In this document: positions 1 through 5,548 of the stretch, in pieces
How the letters are laid out: each line of letters opens with the position of its first letter
Numbering within the stretch: the stretch's first letter is position 1
Assembly: GCA_027490555.1 (NCBI GenBank)
Contig: JAIXXW010000253.1
Span: forward strand, 1 to 5,548
DNA from: Comamonadaceae bacterium
Lineage (GTDB): Bacteria > Pseudomonadota > Gammaproteobacteria > Burkholderiales > Burkholderiaceae_C
DNA length: 5,548 bases
Direction: 5' to 3'
The notes under the pieces: model-generated
What the model was told of the DNA's origin: nothing
What the model saw: only the letters and a program-made list of their open reading frames with translations
Database searches by the model: none
Made by a program: the position numbers and the translations under genes

Positions 1-1428
1 GACGATCAGAATTTTCAAAGCATCGTTGAAGACTGTGTGCGCCAAATGCCCAGAGGATGTCTGCGCCACAGGGTGGCTGGTGTCGATGGCCTCAATGGGC
101 AGCCAAACATCAAAGCATGTGCCTTCATTGGGCGTGCTCACCAATTGGATGGATCCGCCCCAGCCTTGAATCAGACGTTCAACCACCGACAAGCCCAGCC
201 CATTGCCCCTCAGCGCATCATCCGGCGTTGCTCCATGGGGGTGGTCAAGCCGGACAAATGGCTCGAATACCGATTGTTGCGATGTCAGCGGTATGCCCAC
301 CCCGGAATCCGTCACCCGCAGATGGAGGTTGCCCTTGGCGTCGGTCAAGGGCATGTAATCCACACGCAATTCGACAAATCCTTTGGGCGTGAATTGGATG
401 GCGTTACTAAGCAAGTTGAAGATGATTTGGGTCAATCTGTGGGGATCCAAGTGAGCCCAGTTGGGAAGCTGGTCGCCCAGCGCCATGGCATAAAACAGTT
501 TTTGCTCGGATGCTTTGGCGGCCAAAGCGGCATGGGCTTCAAAGATCACCTTTTTCAGCTCGACTTTCTGAGCTGCAAAGGCCAACTGACCCTGTTGGAT
601 TTGGGAGAAGTCAAGCAGGTCATTGACCACGTTCAGCATGATGGAGGAGGAATTCAAGGCGTGCTGGATTTGTTGTAAAACTTGGGCCGGTAACTGGCGA
701 TGCCTGTGAAGCAGGTTGAGATAGCCCATGATCACATTCAAGGGGGTGCGCAATTCACGGCTGACAGTGGCCAAAAATTTGTCTTTTGCGGCATGGCTGC
801 TTGTCAACCGGTGCTTCATGTTTTCAAGTTGCTCGCTCTTTCTTTGGATGATGAGCAAGTGTTCTGACTGGGCAGAACCCAAGGCCATGGCCACCATGGC
901 CTGTGCAACGGCCATTGAACCGATCATGATCGCCCACAGTCCTGGAGAAACGATTTTTCCTGTTTCAATCAGCCCACCGGTTTGGGCGAAAAACATGGCC
1001 AACACCACAATGACTGCGATGGACAAGCAAAAAACCCCCCATCGCCTCGAAAGGACATAAAACGGAAGAATGGGAAGCACGCCCAGCCAGACCATCACGG
1101 GTGAGGCGATCCCCCCCATGTGGAGCGCGTTGAAGACTGTCCACAAAAGAAGGCTGGCTTGAAAAATGGCATGTGCCCCCACCAGTGGCAAGCCTGAGGT
1201 CCAGGCAGCAAAGTTGAGCAATATGACCGTGGCCACGATGAGCGCCGACCAGGCCGCCTGCGGTTCATCCCAGACAAACCACCACGGACACACAACGACC
1301 AGCCATACAACTGCCGCCAAACTGAATGTGGCAAAGAAAATATCTTTCGAAGATCGTCGGTCCACAGGCATCCACGCGCGGACACGCTCGAAGACCTCTG
1401 CTTTGTGTTTGCTTTGGTTTTTTATCAA
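1..1428 (-). CDS. Hybrid sensor histidine kinase, 3'-truncated by window edge, H-box His replaced by Arg
   Basis: The frame is open from about 1470 to the left edge with no stop, so the C-terminus lies outside the window. Counting from TTG 1428, 476 residues are visible. Six hydrophobic segments lie near residues 33-53, 58-76, 80-96, 107-126, 130-149 and 163-183, so it is an inner-membrane protein. A short linker (SEQLENMKHRL) leads into the HisKA helix. The ATP-binding domain is intact: N-box FNLLSNAIQFT (Asn342), G1 DSGVGIP (Asp374), F-box FEPFVRL and G2 GNGLGLS (408-414). The last residues, KILIV, match the first beta strand of a receiver domain, hence the hybrid call. The H-box reads SRELRTPLN, with Arg224 (CGT, bases 759-757) where the family has the phosphoacceptor His. 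Start choice: TTG 1428 is the only common start upstream of the coding-like stretch VFERVRAW and has a weak GGTGA before it. ATG 1371 is the alternative, with no Shine-Dalgarno at normal distance. The signal and partner are unknown. Confidence 0.92.
   Translation of the reverse strand, partial: MIKNQSKHKAEVFERVRAWMPVDRRSSKDIFFATFSLAAVVWLVVVCPWWFVWDEPQAAWSALIVATVILLNFAAWTSGLPLVGAHAIFQASLLLWTVFNALHMGGIASPVMVWLGVLPILPFYVLSRRWGVFCLSIAVIVVLAMFFAQTGGLIETGKIVSPGLWAIMIGSMAVAQAMVAMALGSAQSEHLLIIQRKSEQLENMKHRLTSSHAAKDKFLATVSRELRTPLNVIMGYLNLLHRHRQLPAQVLQQIQHALNSSSIMLNVVNDLLDFSQIQQGQLAFAAQKVELKKVIFEAHAALAAKASEQKLFYAMALGDQLPNWAHLDPHRLTQIIFNLLSNAIQFTPKGFVELRVDYMPLTDAKGNLHLRVTDSGVGIPLTSQQSVFEPFVRLDHPHGATPDDALRGNGLGLSVVERLIQGWGGSIQLVSTPNEGTCFDVWLPIEAIDTSHPVAQTSSGHLAHTVFNDALKILIV
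757..759 (-). other. Substituted H-box residue (Arg for phosphoacceptor His)
   Basis: The codon is CGT (Arg) within the motif FLATVSRELRTPLN. In HisKA kinases this position is the autophosphorylated histidine of S-H-E-L-R-T-P-L. A single transition, CAT to CGT, explains it. The flanking Glu, Leu, Arg, Thr, Pro, Leu and Asn are all kept. It may be a real loss of function, a population variant or a base-call error. Confidence 0.9.
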
Positions 1429-1434
1429 AACATC

Positions 1435-1456
1435 ACCAGAAAAAATTATTTCTGGT
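1435..1456. repeat. Perfect inverted repeat, operator-like, upstream of the histidine kinase
   Basis: The arms ACCAGAAA (1435-1442) and TTTCTGGT (1449-1456) are perfect reverse complements around the 6-nt centre AAATTA, giving a 22-bp dyad. It ends 6 bp before the TTG start at 1428 and overlaps a possible minus-strand -10 (AATAAT, 1450-1445). This is the size and position expected of a dimeric regulator's operator. The regulator is unknown. In RNA the same dyad could form a hairpin covering the weak GGUGA before the TTG. Confidence 0.55.
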
Positions 1457-1474
1457 ATTTTGAAAATTTTTCAT
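1445..1474 (-). promoter_or_regulatory. Weak candidate sigma-70 promoter for the histidine kinase gene
   Basis: On the minus strand, ATGAAA (1474-1469; four of six bases match TTGACA) lies 18 bp before AATAAT (1450-1445; five of six match TATAAT). The surrounding DNA from 1410 to 1520 is much more AT-rich than the flanking genes, as expected of a promoter. The -10 falls inside the 22-bp inverted repeat. The hexamers are degenerate and AT-rich DNA gives many such matches, so this is a tentative call. Confidence 0.3.
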
Positions 1475-1487
1475 TCTTTATGAATGA
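1471..1487. repeat. Short perfect inverted repeat in the AT-rich intergenic region
   Basis: TCATTC (1471-1476) and GAATGA (1482-1487) are perfect 6-bp arms around a 5-nt loop. The repeat sits 14 bp from the 22-bp dyad on its nnr side. It could be a second operator half or a weak AU-rich hairpin after nnr. Short arms in AT-rich DNA can also arise by chance. Confidence 0.3.
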
Positions 1488-1547
1488 CATTTTAAAAATA
1501 GCATTAAAAATGTTCAGTTTTCTCTGTTGCCGCTCACGTCTTTCTGA

Positions 1548-3053
1548 TCAAGGCTGTAGCCGACCGGCCAGGCGACTGGCTGTCAGCGCCAAACCTGCCG
1601 GCCAACTGTCGGCCAGCTCGCCATGTTGTGCGGCAGCAGCGCACGCGGCATCGAAAGCACTGTAGCCCTGTGCCATGCGGGCACCGACCAGTCCGGCCAG
1701 TACATCGCCGGTGCCACCCGTGGCCAAGTGGCCGTTGCCCGAGGTGTTGATGCGCGCTGCGTGCCCGGGGGCGGCGATCACCGTGCCCGAACCCTTCAGG
1801 ACCACGCAGCACTGGAAAAGATCGACCAGTTCTTGTGCCGACTGCAGGCGCTGGCTTTGCACCGCATCGGTGGTGCAGCCCAGCAGCCGGGCCGCTTCCA
1901 ATGGGTGGGGTGTGATCACGGTGGCTTGCCCACCGGATTCCAGGGTGGCCCGTCGGCGCAGCGCGTTTTGCAGTGGTTTGTCGTGTGCCACAGCGTTGAG
2001 GCCATCGGCATCCAGCACCAAGCGGGCACTGCGCCGCAGCACCTCGGGCAAGACCGCCTGCACGGCAGTGCCCCCGCCGCAGCCACACACCACATTCAAT
2101 CGTTCCAGTGCCAGTGTTTTGAAGCGCCCTTGCATCACATCCGGTGCAACGCATGCCAGAGCATGGTCGGACAGAGTACTCAAAATGACCCGTCCGGCCC
2201 CGGCGTGCAATGCGGCGGTGGCTGCCAAAACGGCTGCGCCCCCCATGCCCACGCCCTGCGAGGCCATGCCCGAGCCACCCACGACGGCCACATCACCGTG
2301 ACTGCCTTTGTGGCTGGCATGGGGTCGGCTGGAACCCGCATGCGGGGGGTTGAGCCAGGCCAGGGCTTGCACGGGGTGGTGGCTGGGTTGATAACCCAGG
2401 TCTTCAAGCCAGATCTGACCACTGGCATCGCGCCCATGGCCCATGAGGAGTCCGGCCTGGACCGCGATCAGGCTCAGGGTGTGGGTGGCGCGCACGGCCA
2501 TGCTTTGGCCATTTTCGCCCCCCAGCCATTGGCCCGATTGCGGGTTCAGTCCGGTCGGGACATCGATGGCCAGCACCGGGGCCGAGCATGCCTGCATGGC
2601 CAGCACACAGTTTTGCAGGAGCTGGCTCAAGGGGCGTGTTGCGCCAATGCCCAGGAGGGCGTCGATGCACACATCGCGCGCATCCAGCTGGCTCAGCCAT
2701 GCATGGGGAATTTCAGTCTGCACCCGAACGCCTGCCTGCCGGGCCCGCTCCAAAGCCGCTTGGGCGTCTGCGGGGCCCGTCTCAGGTGACCGCATCAGGC
2801 TGACCACCACCTCTTTGCCCCATTGGTGCAGGTGCCACGCCGCTTCCAGACCATCGCCGCCGTTGTTGCCGGGACCAGCGGCCACCCAGATGCGTCGGGC
2901 ATGCGGCGCCATCGCCATGGCCAGCCGTGCGCAAGCCAGTCCCGCGCTTTGCATCAAAGGTGTGGAACTCAGGCCCTGCAGCGCTGGCTCCAGCTGCCGC
3001 ACGCCCTCAGGCCCCAGGATGGGCCAGGCATGGGTGCGGCTCAGGACTTGCAT
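1548..3053 (-). CDS. nnr: Bifunctional NAD(P)H-hydrate epimerase / ADP-dependent NAD(P)H-hydrate dehydratase
   Basis: The 501-residue protein has both halves of the YjeF/Nnr fusion at normal length. It repairs hydrated NAD(P)H (NADHX, NADPHX). The N-terminal domain interconverts R and S epimers, and the C-terminal ribokinase-like domain dehydrates the S form using ADP. Epimerase motifs are GPGNNGGDG (60-68), DALLGIG with Asp131, and IDVPTGLNPQSG (163-174). Dehydratase motifs are KGSHGDVAVVGGSG (249-262), DADGLNA (348-354), TPHPLEAARLLG (381-392), VVLKGSGT (417-424) and GNGHLATGGTGD (439-450), where Asp450 is the expected catalytic residue. The usual Gly-Pro-Gly-X-Gly stretch reads GCGGG (324-328), a mild deviation that I would not read as inactivating. 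ATG 3053 lies 4 nt after the amidase stop, with no Shine-Dalgarno visible, which suggests translational coupling. The enzyme is a cytosolic housekeeping protein. Confidence 0.96.
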   Translation of the reverse strand: MQVLSRTHAWPILGPEGVRQLEPALQGLSSTPLMQSAGLACARLAMAMAPHARRIWVAAGPGNNGGDGLEAAWHLHQWGKEVVVSLMRSPETGPADAQAALERARQAGVRVQTEIPHAWLSQLDARDVCIDALLGIGATRPLSQLLQNCVLAMQACSAPVLAIDVPTGLNPQSGQWLGGENGQSMAVRATHTLSLIAVQAGLLMGHGRDASGQIWLEDLGYQPSHHPVQALAWLNPPHAGSSRPHASHKGSHGDVAVVGGSGMASQGVGMGGAAVLAATAALHAGAGRVILSTLSDHALACVAPDVMQGRFKTLALERLNVVCGCGGGTAVQAVLPEVLRRSARLVLDADGLNAVAHDKPLQNALRRRATLESGGQATVITPHPLEAARLLGCTTDAVQSQRLQSAQELVDLFQCCVVLKGSGTVIAAPGHAARINTSGNGHLATGGTGDVLAGLVGARMAQGYSAFDAACAAAAQHGELADSWPAGLALTASRLAGRLQP

Positions 3054-3057
3054 CGGG

Positions 3058-4413
3058 TCAGTGCGTTTGCAACAGGGGTTCGATCAACGAGGCCAATTGC
3101 AAAATGCAGTCGTCGTGCATGGCCCCGTGCCAGGCCATCAGGCCCACCGGCAGTTCGTCCGGTGTGTGGCAGGGCAGTGAGATGCCGCAGCCATCCAGGG
3201 TGTTGACCGCACTGGTGTTGCGCAGCATCAAGCCATTGATTCGGAAAAATTCGGCATCGCGCTCGGCCCCCGGTGCCACCTGGCTGATGAGGGGGGCGGT
3301 GATGGGGGTGGTGGGAGACAAGATGGCGTCGTAAGCCAGCAGCACGCTTTCCACCCGGCGAATCCAGTGTTGGCGGGCCTGGACCAGGACCATGTACTCG
3401 TGGGCTTTCATGTCAGCGCCGCGCATCAGGCGTTGCAGCACCCGGGGATCGTAGCGTTGACTTTCACGGCTCAACAACTCGCGGTGCCAGGCAAACCCCT
3501 CTGCCGGGCTGAAACCGCCAGTGCTCATCATCGGAGCCAACTCGTGCAGTTCGTTCAATGCGATCTCGTCGATGTGGGCCCCCGCTGAGCGCAGCGTCTT
3601 CAAGCTGCGCTCGAAAGCCCGTTCCACTGTGGCATCCATGCCGTCTTGCATCAGGTGCGTGACCACCGCCAGACGGTACCCGGACAAGGGGCGTTTGCCC
3701 AGAGGGACTTTTCGGGCCGACAACACCTCGTGCGCCACGATCGCGTCGCGCACCGTGCGTGTCATGGCACACACCGTGTCCAGGGTGGTGGACAAGGGCA
3801 GGGCGCCTTGGGTGGGCACCCGGCGTGCGGTGTTTTTGAAACCCACGATGCCGTTCATGGCGGCAGGCACCCGGATCGAGCCGCCCGTGTCCGAACCCAG
3901 ACCGATGAAGGCGGCCCCTGTGGCCACCGACACGGCGGCACCCGAGCTGGAGCCGCCCGGCACATGGGGGCGCCCGGCCTCGCCAACCGCCCGGTTGTAC
4001 AGCCCATCCCAGGCGGCGGGTGTGCCGTGATGCGGGTTGGTGCCCACGCCTGAAAAGGCAAATTCGACCATGTGGGTGCGCCCCACCAGGCCAGCCCCTG
4101 CCGCCCGCAAACGGGCCACGGCGATGGCGTCGGCTTGGGCAGGCGACTGATTTTCCAGAACAGCCGATCCGGCCTGGGTCACTTGCCCCTGGACGTCAAA
4201 CAGGTCTTTGATGGAGACCGCCAGGCCGGCCAGTGGCGTGTGCATCGCTTGGGGGGCACCCGCCGCCTGGTTCAGCAAATCGGGTGTGAGTTGCACAAAG
4301 GCATGCTGGCAAGCCGGGCTTTGCGCCAGGGCCAGACAGGCTTGGGCCAACTCGGTGGGGTGTGTGGTGCCAGCCCGAATGGCTTGTCGGGTGGCGGTCA
4401 GGTCAGCTTGCAT
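3058..4413 (-). CDS. Amidase-signature family hydrolase (amidase), substrate unknown
   Basis: The 451-residue protein belongs to the amidase-signature family (Ser-cisSer-Lys hydrolases of C-N amide bonds). The full triad is visible: Lys69 in VSIKDLFD, the cis-Ser Ser155 in VPGGSSSGAA, and nucleophile Ser179 in GLGSDTGGSIRVP. The 24-residue spacing between the two serines matches fatty-acid amide hydrolase and malonamidase. GRTHMVEFAFSG (111-122) precedes the core as usual. There is no signal peptide, so it is probably cytoplasmic. It is GatA-like, but no gatB or gatC is adjacent, so a free-standing amidase is more likely than the tRNA amidotransferase subunit. The C-terminal half, which sets substrate choice, gives no recognisable clue. 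ATG 4413 is the first usable start after an in-frame TAG near 4454. No strong Shine-Dalgarno precedes it. It is the first gene of the unit with nnr and is divergent from rpsB. Confidence 0.95.
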   Translation of the reverse strand: MQADLTATRQAIRAGTTHPTELAQACLALAQSPACQHAFVQLTPDLLNQAAGAPQAMHTPLAGLAVSIKDLFDVQGQVTQAGSAVLENQSPAQADAIAVARLRAAGAGLVGRTHMVEFAFSGVGTNPHHGTPAAWDGLYNRAVGEAGRPHVPGGSSSGAAVSVATGAAFIGLGSDTGGSIRVPAAMNGIVGFKNTARRVPTQGALPLSTTLDTVCAMTRTVRDAIVAHEVLSARKVPLGKRPLSGYRLAVVTHLMQDGMDATVERAFERSLKTLRSAGAHIDEIALNELHELAPMMSTGGFSPAEGFAWHRELLSRESQRYDPRVLQRLMRGADMKAHEYMVLVQARQHWIRRVESVLLAYDAILSPTTPITAPLISQVAPGAERDAEFFRINGLMLRNTSAVNTLDGCGISLPCHTPDELPVGLMAWHGAMHDDCILQLASLIEPLLQTH

Positions 4414-4425
4414 GGTGCTGGGCGC

Positions 4426-4451
4426 TTGAGGCAGAGTCTGGATGCTATAAT
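4426..4451 (+). promoter_or_regulatory. Extended -10 promoter for rpsB-tsf
   Basis: TATAAT (4446-4451) is a perfect -10, preceded by TG at 4443-4444, making an extended -10 (TGCTATAAT). The best -35-like hexamer is TTGAGG (4426-4431), but its spacing of 14 bp is short, so the extended element probably carries most of the recognition. Transcription would start near 4458, giving a leader of about 175 nt before the rpsB ATG. GGAT and ATCC flank the -10 symmetrically (4440-4453). The opposite strand reads GATTATAGC here, a weak -10 at best for the amidase unit. Confidence 0.7.
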
Positions 4452-4502
4452 CCTAAGGCTTTGCTGAGCGGGGTTACTGTCTTTTGGGTGTCATGTACTG
4501 CA

Positions 4503-4611
4503 TGAAATCCGGACCTTGACCCAGATCAAGCCAAGTTCATCCGCAAATCCGTCCCGACAAGGTGTTGCGGGCAGTTTCAGGAACTGCCCGCGATCAGAGG
4601 ACCGGATTTTA
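4503..4611 (+). promoter_or_regulatory. Structured 5' leader of rpsB, candidate S2 autoregulatory element
   Basis: Three perfect complementary segments nest into a junction. P1 pairs AAATCCGG (4505-4512) with CCGGATTT (4602-4609), and can add G-U and U-A pairs outward to 4503/4611. P2 pairs ACCTTG (4513-4518) with CAAGGT (4558-4563) and directly abuts P1. P3 pairs GCGGGCAGTT (4567-4576) with AACTGCCCGC (4582-4591) around loop TCAGG. In enterobacteria the rpsB leader (the t44/tff RNA region) mediates repression by S2. Whether this one does the same is inference. P1 ends 12 nt before the Shine-Dalgarno, so folding would act near the ribosome landing site, not by directly masking it. Confidence 0.6.
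4567..4591 (+). repeat. GC-rich 10-bp perfect hairpin in the rpsB leader
   Basis: The arms 4567-4576 and 4582-4591 are perfect complements with a 5-nt loop (TCAGG). No U-tract follows at once (the nearest TTTT is at 4607-4610), so it does not look like an intrinsic terminator. It is best read as helix P3 of the leader. Confidence 0.8.
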
Positions 4612-4622
4612 GACCCAACCTT

Positions 4623-4627
4623 AGGAG
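4623..4627 (+). promoter_or_regulatory. Ribosome binding site of rpsB
   Basis: AGGAG lies 7 nt before ATG 4635, a strong Shine-Dalgarno. It fixes this start over the other-frame ATGs nearby. Confidence 0.9.
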
Positions 4628-4634
4628 TATTTTC

Positions 4635-5384
4635 ATGTCCGTCACCATGCGCGAAATGCTGGAAGCCGGTGTCCACTTCGGTCACCAAACCCGCTTCTGG
4701 AACCCCAAGATGGCCCCGTTCATCTTCGGTCACCGCAACAAAATCCACATCATCAACCTGGAAAAATCGCTGCCGATGTTCCAGGACGCGATCAAGTTCG
4801 CCAAACAACTGTCCGCCAACCGCGGCACCATCTTGATGGTGGGCACCAAACGTCAAGCCCGTGAACTGGTGGCGGCCGAAGCCCAGCGCGCAGGCGTGCC
4901 TTTCGTAGACCAGCGCTGGTTGGGCGGCATGCTGACCAATTTCAAAACCGTCAAAACCTCGATCAAGCGCCTGAAAGACATGAAGGCCCAACAGGAAGCC
5001 GGTCTGGACAGCCTGAGCAAGAAAGAACAGCTGATGTTCAAGCGCGAGATGGAAAAGCTCGAAAAAGACATCGGCGGCATCCAGGACATGGCTGCTTTGC
5101 CCGATGCGATCTTTGTGATCGATGTGGGCTACCACAAGATCGCCATCTCGGAAGCCAAGAAACTGGGCATCCCCCTGATCGGTGTGGTGGACTCCAACCA
5201 CTCGCCTGAAGGCATCGACTACATCATCCCCGGCAACGACGACTCGGCCAAGGCCGTGGCTTTGTACGCCCGTGGCATTGCCGACGCGATCATTGAAGGC
5301 CGCGCCAATGCGGTCAACGACGTCGTCAAGGCTGTGACCGAAGGTGCTGACGAGTTCGTTGAAGAAGCTAACGCTTCTGCCTGA
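4635..5384 (+). CDS. rpsB: 30S ribosomal protein S2
   Basis: The 249-residue protein is full length for bacterial S2, a late-assembling protein on the solvent side of the 30S subunit that contacts S1 and is needed for S1 to bind. Family hallmarks are MLEAGVHFGHQTRFWNPKM (8-26), FIFGHRNKIHIINLEK, LMVGTKRQA, FVDQRWLGGMLTNFKT, the charged coiled-coil arm around KKEQLMFKREMEKLEKDIGG, PDAIFVIDVGYHKIAISEA and the IDYIIPGNDD segment. The C-terminal tail is acidic and alanine-rich. AGGAG sits 7 nt before the start. It is the first gene of the conserved rpsB-tsf operon, with an extended -10 promoter and a structured leader upstream, and a terminator/attenuator before tsf. Nothing in the protein looks abnormal. 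Confidence 0.99.
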   Translation: MSVTMREMLEAGVHFGHQTRFWNPKMAPFIFGHRNKIHIINLEKSLPMFQDAIKFAKQLSANRGTILMVGTKRQARELVAAEAQRAGVPFVDQRWLGGMLTNFKTVKTSIKRLKDMKAQQEAGLDSLSKKEQLMFKREMEKLEKDIGGIQDMAALPDAIFVIDVGYHKIAISEAKKLGIPLIGVVDSNHSPEGIDYIIPGNDDSAKAVALYARGIADAIIEGRANAVNDVVKAVTEGADEFVEEANASA

Positions 5385-5401
5385 GTTCCCAAGACTCGAT
5401 G

Positions 5402-5428
5402 AAAGGGGCTTTGTGGCCCCTTTTTTTT
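5402..5428 (+). terminator. Intrinsic terminator / attenuator between rpsB and tsf
   Basis: The arms AAAGGGGC (5402-5409) and GCCCCTTT (5416-5423) pair perfectly around the 6-nt loop TTTGTG, and eight T residues run from 5421 to 5428. This is a textbook rho-independent terminator. Because tsf follows at 5463 with no convincing promoter of its own, partial readthrough is likely, as known for the rpsB-tsf attenuator in E. coli. Confidence 0.92.
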
Positions 5429-5451
5429 AATCTGACTTTTTGACTGAATAC

Positions 5452-5455
5452 GGAG
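5452..5455 (+). promoter_or_regulatory. Ribosome binding site of tsf
   Basis: GGAG ends 7 nt before ATG 5463, giving tsf independent translation initiation, unlike the coupled amidase-nnr junction. Confidence 0.85.
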
Positions 5456-5462
5456 AAATCAA

Positions 5463-5548
5463 ATGGCTGCAATTACCGCAAGCATGGTCGCAGAACTGCG
5501 TGCAAAAACCGACGCCCCGATGATGGAGTGCAAAAAAGCCCTGACCGA
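5463..5548 (+). CDS. tsf: Translation elongation factor Ts, 5' fragment cut by window edge
   Basis: Twenty-eight full codons are visible, beginning [16 protein letters not shown] and continuing [12 protein letters not shown]. This is the N-terminal UBA-like domain of EF-Ts, with the conserved region (MMxCKKAL) that contacts EF-Tu. EF-Ts is the cytosolic guanine-nucleotide exchange factor that recycles EF-Tu-GDP. The position directly after rpsB and the GGAG site 7 nt upstream support the call and the start. Expression probably depends on readthrough of the terminator at 5402-5428. The rest of the gene lies beyond the window. Confidence 0.97.

Noticed and set aside
37..678. 213-residue open frame on the plus strand at the left edge
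   Set aside because: It is antisense to the histidine kinase catalytic domain, whose N, G1, F and G2 boxes show that the minus strand is the coding one.
1435..1456. Inverted repeat read as a LexA (SOS) box
   Set aside because: The half-sites are CAG...CTG, the reverse of the CTG...CAG layout of the E. coli-type box, and the spacing does not fit.
1534..2154. 206-residue minus-strand frame overlapping the end of nnr
   Set aside because: It is in a different frame from the Nnr dehydratase domain, is rich in Arg, Gly and Cys, and has no family motif.
1623..2789. 388-residue open frame on the plus strand
   Set aside because: It lies opposite nnr, is rich in Gly, Gln and His as expected of a GC-rich antisense frame, and shows no recognisable motif. 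The minus-strand Nnr frame explains this DNA completely.
3521..4053. Plus-strand frames opposite the amidase core
   Set aside because: They overlap the catalytic Ser-Ser-Lys region of the amidase on the other strand and have no start signal or family resemblance.
3058..4413. Amidase read as GatA of the tRNA amidotransferase
   Set aside because: No gatC or gatB is adjacent and the neighbours are nnr and rpsB. The shared signature region alone does not separate GatA from other amidases.
4567..4610. rpsB leader hairpin read as a terminator/attenuator
   Set aside because: The T-run is 15 nt after the stem and only four bases long, so it does not fit an intrinsic terminator.
4491..5201. 236-residue open frame on the minus strand opposite rpsB
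   Set aside because: This is the antisense shadow of a strongly conserved ribosomal protein gene. Similar sequences are sometimes annotated by mistake as hypothetical proteins.

Overview
The window looks like chromosomal DNA from a betaproteobacterium of the order Burkholderiales, most likely Comamonadaceae-like. The taxonomic call is inference. It rests on the EF-Ts N-terminus ([20 protein letters not shown]), the S2 sequence and the moderately high GC codon use. No mobile element, CRISPR array, tRNA or rRNA is visible.

Layout. Three genes lie on the minus strand and read leftwards: an amidase-signature hydrolase (4413-3058), the bifunctional NAD(P)HX repair enzyme Nnr (3053-1548), and a membrane-bound hybrid sensor histidine kinase (from about 1428, running off the left edge). 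The amidase and nnr are only 4 nt apart and nnr has no visible Shine-Dalgarno, so they are probably one translationally coupled unit. The kinase is separated from nnr by about 120 bp of AT-rich DNA with two perfect inverted repeats, and probably has its own promoter. On the plus strand, reading rightwards, are rpsB (ribosomal protein S2, 4635-5384) and the start of tsf (EF-Ts, from 5463), with an intrinsic terminator or attenuator between them. The divergent region 4414-4634 carries an extended -10 promoter and a long rpsB leader.

Two things stand out. First, the kinase has well-preserved N, G1, F and G2 ATP-binding boxes, but the phosphoacceptor histidine of its H-box is Arg (SRELRTPLN instead of SHELRTPLN). 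As written, this protein cannot autophosphorylate at the usual site. Second, the rpsB leader can fold into a compact three-helix junction: an 8-bp closing helix, a 6-bp helix directly abutting it, and a 10-bp perfect GC-rich hairpin. This is a good candidate for an S2-responsive autoregulatory leader, by analogy with the rpsB leader of enterobacteria.

Functionally the window is mostly housekeeping: translation (S2, EF-Ts) and metabolite repair (Nnr), next to an amidase of unknown substrate and a two-component sensor of unknown stimulus. I see no clear previously undescribed multi-gene system. The unusual signals are the degenerate H-box and the structured leader.
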